This document shows, piece after piece, positions 11,401 through 20,872 of a stretch of 64,000 nt of DNA. Each line of letters opens with the position of its first letter. The stretch's first letter is position 1. Source of the DNA: Nilaparvata lugens (Eukaryota; Arthropoda; Insecta; Hemiptera; Delphacidae); the NCBI RefSeq assembly GCF_014356525.2, contig NC_052514.1:3710190-3774189 (forward strand), read 5' to 3'. A model generated the notes under the pieces. It searched no databases, had not been told where the DNA came from, and saw nothing but the letters and a program-made list of their open reading frames with translations. A program made the position numbers and the translations under genes.

Positions 11401-14400
11401 TTAACAAGCTGCTGACTCCTGGTGATAAGCAGTTAGATGAGAACGCCTTCAAGAGAACTGTCAGGAAGCTGCTTTATCACGAGGCATATTATAATGTGAA
11501 TGAATTTATGAGTGATGATTTAAATTATTATTAAAAGTGGTCACTGTTTGGATCTGCCATCTTGATAGTTGTGTGTGTTTGTAATTGCATGCAAATTAAA
11601 TTGTATTTTGTGACGCCATCGATCACACAAATGTGGATGAAGCAGAAGGTATTAGATGTTGATTATTTGTCCCTCCCCAAGACAAATTCTCACATAATTG
11701 GATATAATACACCTTATCTAAATTTGGGAGAGGAATAGCACAAGGTTACCTCATTTTCTCTCTCCCTATCATATTCGTTGATACTATAGGGTGACACAGA
11801 ATAACGGGAACTTTTAAAAACGCCATAAAACATTAGTGGGAAGGGCAAAAATGATTTTATTGAAACTAATTTGAAGTTCGAGACTTGCCATTTGAGAATT
11901 ATTAATAACATCTATCACTTTTTGACAATTACTTCTTCAAGATGGCTTCCTCCTGCACGAATACAATCCGTGTTGAAATCCTCTTGAAATCTGTGTTGAG
12001 ATTCCTGAACGATTGCTGCAACATTTCATATGGGATATTTATTTATTTATTTATCATTCACAATCAGCTTAAGGACAAAGAAACAGACTACAGTCCAAAA
12101 CTTCTTCTCATCCCAATTTCATAAATAAATTGTCCAAATATATTGTTAATTTCATTTTGAATTGTCTGTTATGATTCAACTACAGTTATTGGTCAAGTTG
12201 TGAAAACGTTTGATTTGAGATAGATCCACAAACAGAAAATCACAGGTGGACAGATCATGGGACCAGGAAACGCAGATGTTGCAGCGATCAATGAGGAATC
12301 GTCAACACAGATTTCAAGAATGCATTCGTTTAGGAGGAAGCCATCTTGAAGAAGTAATTGTCAAAAAGTGATAGGTGTTATTGATAATTCTCAAATGGCA
12401 AGTCTTGAACTTCACATTAGTTTGAATAAAATCATTTTTGCCCTTCCCACTAATGTTTTATGGCGTTTTTAACATGCGAGTAGTCGCACCCGCGGCAAAT
12501 TGCCACACAATTGTAACTTTTGTATGTAGCTTTGGGAATTTTCGTTTTCCAAGGTTGGCAGCTCATGTAATCCTCGCTGTGACTGTCCTCTAGACAATCT
12601 TGAACAGTTTGAGTCCTTGAACAGTTTGAGGATGACAGAATGAACGTTGACTAATTTCAATATATAGGTATTATCTGCCATCTTGATAGTTGTGTGTGTT
12701 TGTAATTGCATGCAAATTAAATTGTATTTTGTGACGCCATCGATCACACAAATGTGGATGAAGCAGAAGGTATTAGATGTTGATTATTTGTCCCTCCCCA
12801 AGACAAATTCTCACATAATTGGATATAATACACCTTATCTAAATTTGGGAGAGGAATAGCACAAGGTTACCTCATTTTCTCTCTCCCTATCATATTCGTT
12901 GATACTATAGGGTGACACAGAATAACGGGAACTTTTAAAAACGCCATAAAACATTAGTGGGAAGGGCAAAAATGATTTTATTGAAACTAATTTGAAGTTC
13001 GAGACTTGCCATTTGAGAATTATTAATAACATCTATCACTTTTTGACAATTACTTATTCAAGATGGCTTCCTCCTGCACGAATACAATCCGTGTTGAAAT
13101 CCTCTTGAAATCTGTGTTGAGATTCCTGAACGATTGCTGCAACATTTCATATGGGATATTTATTTATTTATTTATCATTCACAATCAGCTTAAGGACAAA
13201 GAAACAGACTACAGTCCAAAACTTCTTCTCATCCCAATTTCATAAAATAAATTGTCCAAATATATTGTTAATTTCATTTTGAATTGTCTGTTATGATTCA
13301 ACCACAGTTATTGGTCAAGTTGTGAAAACATTTGATTTGAGATAGATCCACAAACAGAAAATCACAGGTGGATAGATCATGGGACCAGGAAACGCAGATG
13401 TTGCAGCGATCAATGAGGAATCGTCAACACAGATTTCAAGAATGTATTCGTTCAGGAGGAAGCCATCTTGAAGAAGTAATTGTCAAAAAGTGATAGGTGT
13501 TATTGATAATTCTCAAATGGCAAGTCTTGAACTTCACATTAGTTTGAATAAAATCATTTTTGCCCTTCCCACTAATGTTTTATGGCGTTTTTAACATGCG
13601 AGTAGTCGCACCCGCGGCAAATTGCCACACAATTGTAACTTTTGTATGTAGCTTTGGGAATTTTCGTTTTCCAAGGTTGGCAGCTCATGTAATCCTCGCT
13701 GTGACTGTCCTCTAGACAATCTTGAACAGTTTGAGTCCTTGAACAGTTTGAGGATGACAGAATGAACGTTGACTAATTTCAATATATAGGTATTATCTTC
13801 CCATTTTATATTCCATCTTCTGATTTATACTTTCATTATCTTTTTATTCTATTTAGATGTCAAAAAATGAGTCAAATAAAGACGGTATATTCATTCCATT
13901 CATGAGAAGATTATTTTATCCCATAAAAATGATAAATTCTAACAATAAATTTGCAGTATATATTTTTGGAATCTCCTCCATGTATTATGTTATTATATAC
14001 TATTAAATAGTATATAATAACATAGAACACGTTGAAAAAGATTTGAAATCAATGAATATTGAACGAGCATTGTCAAAAACAAATGTTTATAGTCTAGGGA
14101 GCCATAAGGGTGGGTGTGGGCAAAATGCTCACGCGCGATTACTGACGTTCTGCAAGTCCGTGCGACTACTCGCATGTTAAAATTTCCCGTTATTCTGTGT
14201 CACCCTGTACTTGTATGAATCAATGAGTCAATCAATATAATTACAGGTGCTGATAGATAACGGCTTCGTACCGGAGTGGATTCAACTACAGAAAGAAATC
14301 CGTGAAAGCGAAGAGGAGATAAGAAAGAAACTGTTGGAAGAAAGGAGTAGACTGGGCAGGTTACCACTGAGTCGAGACGACCAAATACGATGGAGCCGAA

Positions 14401-15311
14401 TTTTGGACAATACACAAATTCATGTCGACAAACTCAACAAGAAAATTGGTGAGCCATCGAATTTGTAAGAACACCAAAACAAATTCAGAACGTAGAATTA
14501 GAATCTACTAAATACAATATACTACAAGACAACTCAACAAAATCAAATTTATGAAAGAAAATTGGTGAGCCTTTAAATTGAAGAAAAAATAGCCCGTATA
14601 AAGTAAAATCAACACATAGACTACGAGACAACTCAACAAAATCAATCTGAAACACAATAATGGATTTTTGGAAGTACGATTTTTTGTCGTCCTTCTAAAT
14701 TCTATTAGATTAAACAGATGATGTTTGTCAAGTTCCGTTTAATCTGGTAGATTCATAAGGACGGCAAAAAACCGAACGTCCAAAATTCGATGAATGTGTA
14801 AGGCTAGTTACACGCACATCGATTTTCGGACGTACGAGTTTTTTGCTTTTTCTCAGATTTATCGAGAACAAATGAACAGAAATTGTTCAAAATTTAATAC
14901 AGAAGCTAATATTGTAAATCATGCATGTCCCATTATTCTAAATTTAAGCTAAAAAGCCAGTTACATCATGTAAAGCCAGTAAATCATGAATGAACTATTA
15001 CTCTATACGCTTGAAAAAATGCTTCATGTCGCTTGGCCCTTATGTTATTGAAAACTGCCAATGTTTTTCTTTCTAATTCGACTACAATCTACTTTCTTTT
15101 GTTTCAAGGGAAATATAATTTGGTTGTACCAATGCTGCAGAAACAGGTTGTCACTTTCAATTTGCTTCGTGAAGCACAGAGAATTCTAGAGGAAGGTGAG
15201 CACAGTAAGGGAGAACAAAGCAAACCCAATCAACATCAAACGAGTACGACAAAGAAAGAAGACGACGGATCCGGATTATTTGGTCTTTTCTCCTTCCTGA
15301 TGAGAAAATAA
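2237..15311 (+). CDS. DNAJC28: DnaJ homolog subfamily C member 28 (DNAJC28), 3' four exons
   Basis: Exons 2237-2454, 10445-10595, 14247-14448 and 15109-15311 join in one frame (774 bp, 257 codons plus stop) across GT-AG introns. In order the product shows the DNAJC28-specific motif APQHRQYL...GTGTPSQRE, then the conserved DJC28/DUF1992 domain ([37 protein letters not shown]), then LNKKI and [10 protein letters not shown] near the C terminus. The family are J-domain co-chaperones of Hsp70 whose exact client is unsettled; human DNAJC28 is about 390 aa, so roughly the N-terminal third, including the HPD J domain, is missing and must lie left of the window. The large first visible intron (8 kb) is filled with transposons. 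Convergent with Tet. Confidence 0.93.
3028..3733. mobile_element. Nested palindromic MITE-like element
   Basis: Left end GCCCCTTTTTCATAAAA near 3028 and right end TTTTATGAAACAGGGACC near 3733 are imperfect inverted repeats, with GTTCTGTGTACA and TGTACACAGAAC further in. It interrupts the left arm of the surrounding foldback element. A 22-bp unit (GGAACAATTTACGATTGGAA type) is repeated 2-3 times near 3594-3652. Confidence 0.65.
4098..4202. repeat. CA-rich minisatellite (ACCATCAACACAACAG type)
   Basis: Imperfect tandem units of ACCATCAACACAAC-AG with CA-dinucleotide expansions between. Found in the centre of the right arm of the foldback element. Confidence 0.75.
4386..6110. mobile_element. 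Foldback transposon with transposase helix-turn-helix arms (family 1, copy 1)
   Basis: Outer inverted ends GTACAGAGTGGTGCA (about 4632) and TGCACCACTCTGTAC (about 5985). The left arm has CATCGTGTGTTCGCTGTCGA at 4774 and the right arm its complement at about 5825. The same arm sequence at 20.9-21.6 kb can be read as the N-terminal DNA-binding domain (DUF4817-like) of insect IS630/mariner transposases, so this is a decayed relative. The right arm is split by an 0.8-kb element (5042-5815) and further out by a SINE (6137-6252). Confidence 0.7.
5042..5815. mobile_element. Unclassified 0.8-kb repeat ending GGCAAGGAA-GTAAAAA (copy 1)
   Basis: Starts CTAGTGTGGCGCACTCACAC and ends GGGCAAGGAAGGTAAAAA. 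A second copy is at 17265-18150. Both have short subterminal inverted repeats (ACTTTCCTTGCC near the start, its near-complement near the end), an internal CA microsatellite, and sit at TAAAAA(T) flanks, suggesting a 6-7 bp target duplication. No coding capacity was seen. It splits the right arm of the foldback element. Confidence 0.7.
6137..6252 (+). mobile_element. SINE fragment, 5'-truncated, with 13-bp target duplication
   Basis: Body starts GGCTGCCTAAAAAGCAGTCG and ends in an (ATT)n tail. It matches the body of the tRNA-derived SINE at 59028-59256, without the tRNA head. It is flanked by an exact 13-bp repeat ATTAAGCGGTCCC at 6124-6136 and 6253-6265. The SINE itself contains CGGTCCC at the truncation point, so the 5' junction shows microhomology with the target. 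Confidence 0.85.
6288..7146. mobile_element. Cluster of GGTTGCACAA palindromic MITEs, partly tandem-duplicated
   Basis: The palindromic family has ends like CGGTTGCACAAAAGCCGG and CCGGCTTTTGTGCAACCGG, with internal TTAATTCCA(C/T)GAGAACCAATC and its complement. Copies occupy about 6288-6453, 6590-6793 and 6928-7146. The stretch of about 6345-6680 recurs about 344 bp later, so the MITE plus about 150 bp of unique sequence was tandem-duplicated. Other copies: 10646, 29526, 31445, 44931, 62980 and 63605. Confidence 0.85.
7639..7860. mobile_element. MITE with ACTATAGTGGGGTCCACG ends
   Basis: Inverted ends: GGTCCACGTTATAATGACAG at the left and its complement CTGTCATTATAACGTGGACC at the right, bounded by CTATAG. 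Other copies at 8918-9136, 29705-30085, 30086-30366 and 46112-46630. No coding capacity. Confidence 0.88.
8338..8708. mobile_element. Foldback element carrying three hammerhead-like cores
   Basis: Family with ends TTTTTGTGTAGTTGAGAAGT / ACTTCTCAACTACACAAAAA and AAGAAATTGTCAAAAACCAC. Two copies of the inner unit are in - orientation (cores 8392-8431 and 8510-8548) and one in + (8577-8616). Each core contains ACCGGT (or ACTGGT) next to GAA, with TTGACAA upstream. Related elements at 9615-9986, 46425-46540, 58575-58745 and 63283-63425. Confidence 0.85.
8711..9988. repeat. 1.28-kb tandem duplication, copy B
   Basis: Second copy of 7432-8710 with small indels and substitutions. Contains the MITE 8918-9136 and the foldback element 9615-9986 (+ core at 9852-9891). 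Because copy B ends inside the foldback end ACACAAAAAGT, the join lies at the end of that element. Confidence 0.93.
10445..10595 (+). CDS. DNAJC28: DNAJC28 exon encoding the start of the DUF1992/DJC28 domain
   Basis: Acceptor TATTTTTAG ends at 10444; donor AATCAG|GTACAG. Begins with one base completing Arg and ends in phase 0. Encodes [15 protein letters not shown], then [13 protein letters not shown] and DLVTHKLNQ, the most conserved block of the DNAJC28 family. A 61-residue open frame starting at 10422 runs through the upstream intron end and past the donor; only 10445-10595 is exonic. Confidence 0.95.
10646..10792. mobile_element. GGTTGCACAA palindromic MITE
   Basis: Left end CCCGGTTGTACAAACGCCTG, right end AACAGGCTTTTGTGCAACTG, internal ATTCCACTAGAAACAATCAG and complement. 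Just downstream of the DNAJC28 exon. Confidence 0.85.
10945..11256. mobile_element. Foldback element with a hammerhead-like core in each arm
   Basis: The arms run from about 10951 (ATTATTACTATTG...) to the complement ending near 11255. Right-arm core on + at 11144-11186: stem I TGGC/GCCA, TTGAAAA, T, stem II GTGC/GCAC, GAA, stem III ACGGTCGT, C. The left arm has a decayed counterpart on - (about 11008-11050). The centre is AT-rich with TTAACTAATTAG repeats. Inserted in a DNAJC28 intron. Confidence 0.88.
11552..12672. repeat. 1.12-kb tandem duplication, copy A
   Basis: Starts ATCTGCCATCTTGATAGTTG and recurs from 12673. Contains the left end of a TIR transposon, a foldback pair around TTCAAGATGGCTTCCTCCTG (11937 and complement near 12345), and a short repeat of the TTTATTTATCATTCACAATC type. 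Unit ends share ATCT. Confidence 0.93.
11788..14206. mobile_element. TIR DNA transposon, non-autonomous, internally tandem-duplicated
   Basis: The left terminal repeat starting AGGGTGACACAGAATAACGG (11788-11810) is matched exactly, over 23 bp, by its complement at 14184-14206. The left terminus recurs at 12909 through the tandem duplication, so the original element was probably about 1.3 kb (12909-14206). Inside it is palindromic, with TTTTAACATGCGAGTAGTCG at 12468 and 13589 and its complement near 14160. No transposase frame. Target duplication unclear. Confidence 0.8.
12673..13794. repeat. 1.12-kb tandem duplication, copy B
   Basis: Second copy of 11552-12672, differing by scattered substitutions and single-base indels (for example near 13238 relative to 12117). 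Confidence 0.93.
14247..14448 (+). CDS. DNAJC28: DNAJC28 exon encoding the second half of the DJC28 domain
   Basis: Acceptor ATTACAG ends at 14246; donor AAAATTG|GTGAGC. Starts in phase 0 with [18 protein letters not shown], then a Glu/Arg-rich coiled region, [14 protein letters not shown], and LNKKI. One base (G) carries over to the next exon. LIDNG-x-x-PEW is a family hallmark. Confidence 0.95.
14449..15108. other. DNAJC28 last intron; decayed repeat
   Basis: No gene. The part at about 14704-14760 (TAGATTAAACAGATGATGTT...) resembles 2066-2130, so both are copies of an unnamed short repeat. The rest is AT-rich without recognisable content. Confidence 0.6.
15109..15311 (+). CDS. DNAJC28: DNAJC28 terminal exon
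   Basis: Acceptor TGTTTCAAG ends at 15108. Two bases complete Gly, then [20 protein letters not shown] and REAQRILEE, a Ser/Gln/Lys-rich linker, and the C terminus [11 protein letters not shown] before TAA at 15309-15311. The NLxVPxxxxQ block matches the C-terminal end of the conserved domain in this family. Confidence 0.93.
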
Positions 15312-15399
15312 CTCGATAAAATTTCCAGCCCTTGTCTAACCAAACCTGTCAAATCATTTTTCTTACTGTGTGATACTAGATTAAACTGGTGGAAGCCAG

Positions 15400-15464
15400 A
15401 ATAAATTGTATGAAAGGATTTCAGTGGTAAAATGTACTTGTAGTAATATTGACAATTTAATAAA
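15400..15464 (+). terminator. Candidate poly(A) signals of DNAJC28
   Basis: AATAAA occurs at 15400-15405, 89 bases after the stop codon, and again at 15459-15464. The second lies at the edge of a foldback element (15459-15655), so that transposon may supply the 3' end. Which one is used is not visible. Confidence 0.5.
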
Positions 15465-15655
15465 AACACACATATGTTGTCAAATTCTTAAAGTTTTATT
15501 TGGTACACGATCATGTTTTCGTGACCACGCCGGTCACTTGAGTTGAGTTGACAGTCAACTTGAAAATGTGACCGGTGTGGTCACGAAACCATGGTCGTGT
15601 ACCGAATAAAACAGTGTAGAACTTGACAACATATGTGTGTTTTTATTCAATTATG
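15459..15655. mobile_element. Foldback element with hammerhead-like core, at the 3' end of DNAJC28
   Basis: Left arm AATAAAAACACACATATGTT, right arm its complement near 15635-15655. The + core at 15558-15598 has TTGAAAA, T, a perfect 6-bp stem II (GTGACC/GGTCAC), GAA, palindrome ACCATGGT and C; stem I is only 2 bp. The left arm has a decayed reverse copy. Confidence 0.85.
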
Positions 15656-17264
15656 GAACGGTTCTACAATATTCACAATGACCCAGTCGAATTAATATTG
15701 ACAAGTACAACAAATATTGAAACTTCAAGATTAATTGAATTCAGTGTAAGTTGCTGGATTTTGAAGTATAATTTTGTATACATTCAGTGCTTAAATGAAT
15801 AAAATCAAATGTATTGTGTCAAATGATTGAATTTTATTTGTAAAAATTTGGGAGAAGACAGTTTTGGGCTATGCCTGTTGTCTTCTACCAATCATATTAT
15901 TTATATTATAATTATGATTTGGGATTGTCAATGAAATAAATAAATAAATTGTTTTCTGAAATGATTTCTATCCCATGATCCTCCTATGAGACTTGTTGAA
16001 GCTGTATTATTTGCAATAATACTGTATTGATTAACGTAGAAAAGTTAGAGTTTTCTGAAAAAGTGCCCATATTTTGTTTACGTAGTTACCGTCATTTACG
16101 TTAGTTCAAGTTATTTTGTTTATTTCACGTTCTAATTGGACCATTCTCACTGAGCCCGGTCGAGTGAGTATGAATAATACAATTAGAACTAATGGGAATT
16201 ATATTTTCACTGTCACTTTTGTGTCTCACACGGTACACTATAATGTACTTCGTACTGTAACTTAATGTGAATGTAACACAAGTATAGGTCTACCTATGCA
16301 GTACCATATATACAGGATGTTCTGAAAAAGGTGCCCATAAGTCAGGACGTGATTCCTCACATCAAAAGAAAGTTCTATTTAACATAGGTCCGAAAATGCT
16401 TGGTTCCCAAGTTACACAGGGTGAAAGATTTCGTCTGAATTTCAGTTCTCCTGCCGAAACGAAGCCCTACGGGTTGGCTGTTAATTAAGATGTACAATTA
16501 AGCGTAATTTATGTGAAATGAACTGGAAAATTGAATAAAACCGTTTCCAGACATGAAAAAGGTGCCCATAAGTCAGGGCGTGATTCCTCACATCAAAAAA
16601 AGTTATAATTAACATAGGTCCGAAAATGCTTGGTTCCCAAGTTATACAAAGTGATGGATTTCGTCTGAATTTCAGTTCCCCTGCTGAAACGAAGACCTAC
16701 GGGTATTTGCTGGCTGTTAATTAAGATTTACAATTAAGCGTACTTTATGTGAGATGAACTGAAAAATTAAATAAAACAGTTTCCAGACCTGTAGCTACAG
16801 TAATTTTCAAGATATTTGATGAAATACGCGAAACTTGGTCCCGGAAAACAAGTTCCAGGTTTGAAGCAGATTTACTATGTTACATGTACAATGAACACAA
16901 AATATTTTTCTACAGAACTTGAACAAAATTTAAATTTGAAGAGAAAGATGTAGAATAAGTCTATAATAGACAAATGCATCTTAGAAAAAGAATCCTTACT
17001 TACATACAAAACGCATGAAAAATAGACAAAATCCGTTAAGCTCTCTATTTTTCATGCGTTTTGTATGTAATTAAGGTTTATTTTTTAAGGTTGAATTTGT
17101 CTATTCAACTTATTCTACATTTTTCTCTTCAAAATTAAATTTTCTCCAAGTTCTGTGAAAAAATATAATGTGTTTATTGTACATTTAACATAGTAAATCT
17201 ACTACAAACCTTGAAGGAACTTGTTTTTCGGGACCAAGTTTCGCGTATTTCATCACATATATTA

Positions 17265-17944
17265 AAAATCTGGTGTGGCGCACTCACACAACTTTCCTTG
17301 CCGTTATGAAAATTGATTACCTGACGCTAGTATGCACGCGCATCTCAAGTCTACTTATAAACAAAGATCTGAGCCAGCTGGTGATACAGGACAATAACGC
17401 TGGAGACATACGAGGTCTGCTATCTCTTCATAGTGAATAATTTAATAGAATCAACAGTTGCCAACAGTTTGCAATTGAAATAATAACATTTTCTCAAATT
17501 TCGTGCTTATTTTCAATTTTAGGTGAAAATGTTACTGGACATTAATTGTAGAGATTTTCATGCTTAATCTTTTCTATTCATTTTTTTTTTTTGTTTAAAT
17601 TTTATCTGAAGCCAGATAATTCGGAATCTAAAATCGAACTTTGCATAGATGGGGCAAAGCTCCTGAAATTTTACAGATATAGGACTTGTTGCAGTTGATA
17701 GAGCTTATGAATGACTATTTCAGGTATGAATTTGATCAAATCGCTTTTGAGAAAATCGCGCGATAAACCCTGTTTTTGACAACATTTTCGCTATTTTAGC
17801 CGCCATATTGGATTGCATCTGATCGAAATTGTTCGTGTCGGATCCTTATAGTGTGAGGACCTACGTTCCAAATTTCAAGTCATTCCGTTAACCGGGAGAT
17901 GAGATATCGTGTACACAGATGCACATACACTCCTACACACACAC

Positions 17945-17992
<48 letters not shown>

Positions 17993-18150
17993 ACACACAC
18001 CACATATACATACAGACCAATACCCGAAAACCACTTTTTCGGACTCAGGGGACCTTGAAACGTAAAGCAATTTAGAAATTGGGGTACCTTAATTTTTTTC
18101 GAAAGCAATACTTTCCTTACCTATGGTAATAGGGCAAGGAAAGTAAAAAT
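17265..18150. mobile_element. Unclassified 0.9-kb repeat ending GGCAAGGAAAGTAAAAA (copy 2)
   Basis: Homologous over most of its length to 5042-5815, starting CTGGTGTGGCGCACTCACAC. Flanks TTAAAAAT and GTAAAAAT suggest a short target duplication. Differs by a longer CA tract. Confidence 0.75.
17938..18004. repeat. (CA)n microsatellite
   Basis: Nearly pure CA dinucleotides, with two interruptions near 17947 and 17992-18001. Part of the 0.9-kb repeat. Confidence 0.95.
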
Positions 18151-19500
18151 TACTGTAGCTACACGTGTGGAAACGGTTTTATTCAATTTTTCAGTTCATT
18201 TCACATAAAGTACGCTTAATTTTACATCTTAATTAACAGCCAACAAATACCGGAGGGCTTCATTGCAGCAGGGTGCCGTGCTACCAATTTTTCCTTAAAC
18301 GGTTGGAATAGCATTTAACACCTATCAACCTATGGATAGTTGTCGGCTCCAATAAAATAGATTCTTGATAAACTGTGAACGGATCTATTGCCTATGAATG
18401 AGAAATCCAGTTTTCAGAGCAAATTAACTTATAATCTCAGATGAAATTACACAAATACACAAGGAGAATATATATTAAGCCTAATTATTTCAGAGTTATT
18501 ACGAACTAAAATACTTATCTAGTTTACAGTTGAACACAGTGGCTATTGGCTTTACTACACTAATAGCTAATTATGCACAAAAATTTATATAAAACTCAAT
18601 TTAAAACATTAATAAACGAAAATGATTTAGAGCAAAACTCCACGACAATACTTGTAGCCAGCCATTTTTCAGAAGAAGGGCTGAACAGGAAAAAGACATA
18701 AGTTGCAAGTCACGAAGACAACGCCTCCAACATTACAGACACGTCACCACAAAATCATAATTTACAAGTTTAGAATTCACATTCTACATCTGTTCTCAAT
18801 AAAACTTATTTTGAAAATGTTATTTTAAATTTTTATACATATATTCTATTTAAATAAACGATTTATTTAGTAATTTGTTAACCCTGCCTCGGTGACACCA
18901 TGGAACAATGCAACAAACATTTACGATAATAAATTCTCCGTCAAAAAATTTGTCCGTCTATTGATGACTCTGACATTTACTATAAAGTTCCATAGATCTC
19001 GAATTGAAGATTCGATTCCAATGTGAGAAGAAAAATGTAATATTACAAGGGGCACAGAAATTCAGACGAAATCTTCCAACCTGTATAACTTGGTGACTAA
19101 GCATTTTCGGACCTATATGTTAATTAGTACTTTTTCCTTCTTTTGATGAGAGGAATCACGCCCTGACTTATGAGCACCTTTTTCCAGAACATCCTGTATA
19201 TATATGGTACTGCATAGGTAGACCTATACTTGTGTTACATTCACATAATAATAGTGTACCGTGTGAGACACGAAAGTGACAGTGAAAATATAATTCCCAT
19301 AAGTTCTAATTGTACTATTCATACTCACTCGGCCGGGCTCAGTGAGAATAGCCCAATTAGAACTCGTGGGAATTATATTTCCACTGTCACTGTTGTGTGC
19401 GAATCCAGCTTTAATACAGTACGGTACATTATAATGTACCTACTAGTAGTTCTGCGAACAGTATACCTCGCTCGTGGATACAACTTTCAATCTAATGAGA

Positions 19501-20650
19501 AGGGCCAGTAGGCTACAGCATATTGTGAAGATTCAGCCATGTCATCTATTATTTTCTCCATTGAGAGTGCTAGAGACACTGTTTCCAGGGACACCGGACT
19601 TATCAAGGAGGTACCTTTATATCGTCTTCATAATTATTTACAATATTAAAGTTTATTACAACTTTTCTAATAATTGATTATAAGAAATTGGCCAACTCAT
19701 GGAAAAATGGAATATGCAGTAGGCAATTTAGACGATGAATCGTCTCACAGACGATAGTGAGACGGAAAACGTTTCTAAATAAGATGGGTTTGTTGGTGAC
19801 AATAGAATAGAATAGAATGACTTTTTATTTATGTTGACGTGGCGAAGTTTGGACAATATTGTCCACCCTATCATTTAACCACGTCGTTAGCAAACAATAC
19901 AATACAAAATATGCAGAGATAACAAAAAAAATTGAAGCAAGAAATGACAATAAAATGGCAATGACAGGAGGTTGGTAATTATGTTTTTCATGAAAAGTGG
20001 ATGGGAAAGCATTCTCATGCTTTCTCTCTTAGATAATTGAGTCTTTCACAATTTGAATAAGCTAATAATATAATAATCATTGTACCTGATAAACTGAAAA
20101 TTCAGTTGAAAAATAACTAAAATAATAACTGATAGTTATGATACGAATTAGTAACTTTCTGGATGGAGGTTGGTCTGCGGTTTTTTAAATTACAAAAACA
20201 CTGGAGGTCTTATAAAAAATCGTTACACATACGTTTCTGCGCCTTGTTTCAAAGAACTTGCATACCAAATTTCATCCAAATCGGACTATAACAGCGACTG
20301 TACCTGCGGTACAAACAAACAAACAGACAAAAGCCGATTGAGTCGAAACTAAGACCTCAGCTTCGCTTCGGTCAAATATAAAATTTTGAACCCAAAAATA
20401 CACACAACTTCTCTCACTAAGCAAATACTTAGCAAGTATTCTAAAACTGTGTATTTGATATCGATATATGTTGATCAAATACTTCCATTATAAAATTGAC
20501 CTCATCATATCATTGAAGCTTCGCTTCGGTCAACTAGGTACTGTAACTTGATATTGTGAATGTACCTAACACGAGGGTCAAGGTCTACCTATGCAGTACG
20601 GTATCTATATCAAACAGATGGTGATGGTTGTCTCTCTGGTGACCTAAACT
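19501..20650. other. Mixed repeat debris, no gene
   Basis: Holds fragments that recur elsewhere. TGGCGAAGTTTGGACA at about 19849 also occurs in the LINE fragments at 37068 and 38905. A TE tail at about 20250-20370 (CGGTACAAACAAACAAACAG...GCTTCGCTTCGGTCA), repeated as CTTCGCTTCGGTCAACTAGG at 20521, is also present. No reading frame with recognisable similarity. Confidence 0.55.
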
Positions 20651-20654
20651 AATT

Positions 20655-20812
20655 CGAACCTCAAGCTAGATTCGCAAACAACAGTGAACAGTGAAAATAT
20701 AATTCCCATTAGTTCTAATTGGACCATTCTCACTCAGCCCGACCGATTAAGTATGAATAATTCCATTAGAACTTATAGAAATTATATTTTCACTGTCACT
20801 GATGTATGCGGC
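20655..20812. mobile_element. Palindromic repeat (CAGTGAAAATATAATTCCCA family)
   Basis: Inverted ends CAGTGAAAATATAATTCCCA near 20690 and GAAATTATATTTTCACTG near 20785. Copies at 16130-16250 and 19265-19400 form parts of the larger foldback, and 21905-22020 is a weaker relative. Confidence 0.75.
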
Positions 20813-20872
20813 TCGGCTATAACGATGTAACGACTCTTGCCGCGCTGTATTAACGGCTGCGTAGTCGATATT

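Larger units (their letters stand above)
16100..19500. mobile_element. Large nested foldback transposon region
   Basis: Left parts (16130-16250, AGTTCTAATTGGACCATTCT; 16310-16450, ACAGGATGTTCTGAAAAAGG; 16790-16870) are matched in reverse by 18140-18250, 19030-19200 and 19245-19400. AAAGGTGCCCATAAGTCAGG occurs twice on the left (16328, 16558), so part of the left arm is also tandem-repeated. An inner pair lies at about 16950-17050 and 17040-17150 (TTTTTCATGCGTTTTGTATG). No transposase frame is readable. The right arm is interrupted by the 0.9-kb repeat 17265-18150. Confidence 0.75.

Noticed and set aside
11714..13245. Pairs of identical 60-65 residue open frames
   Set aside because: They are identical only because the DNA is tandem-duplicated; content is transposon sequence.
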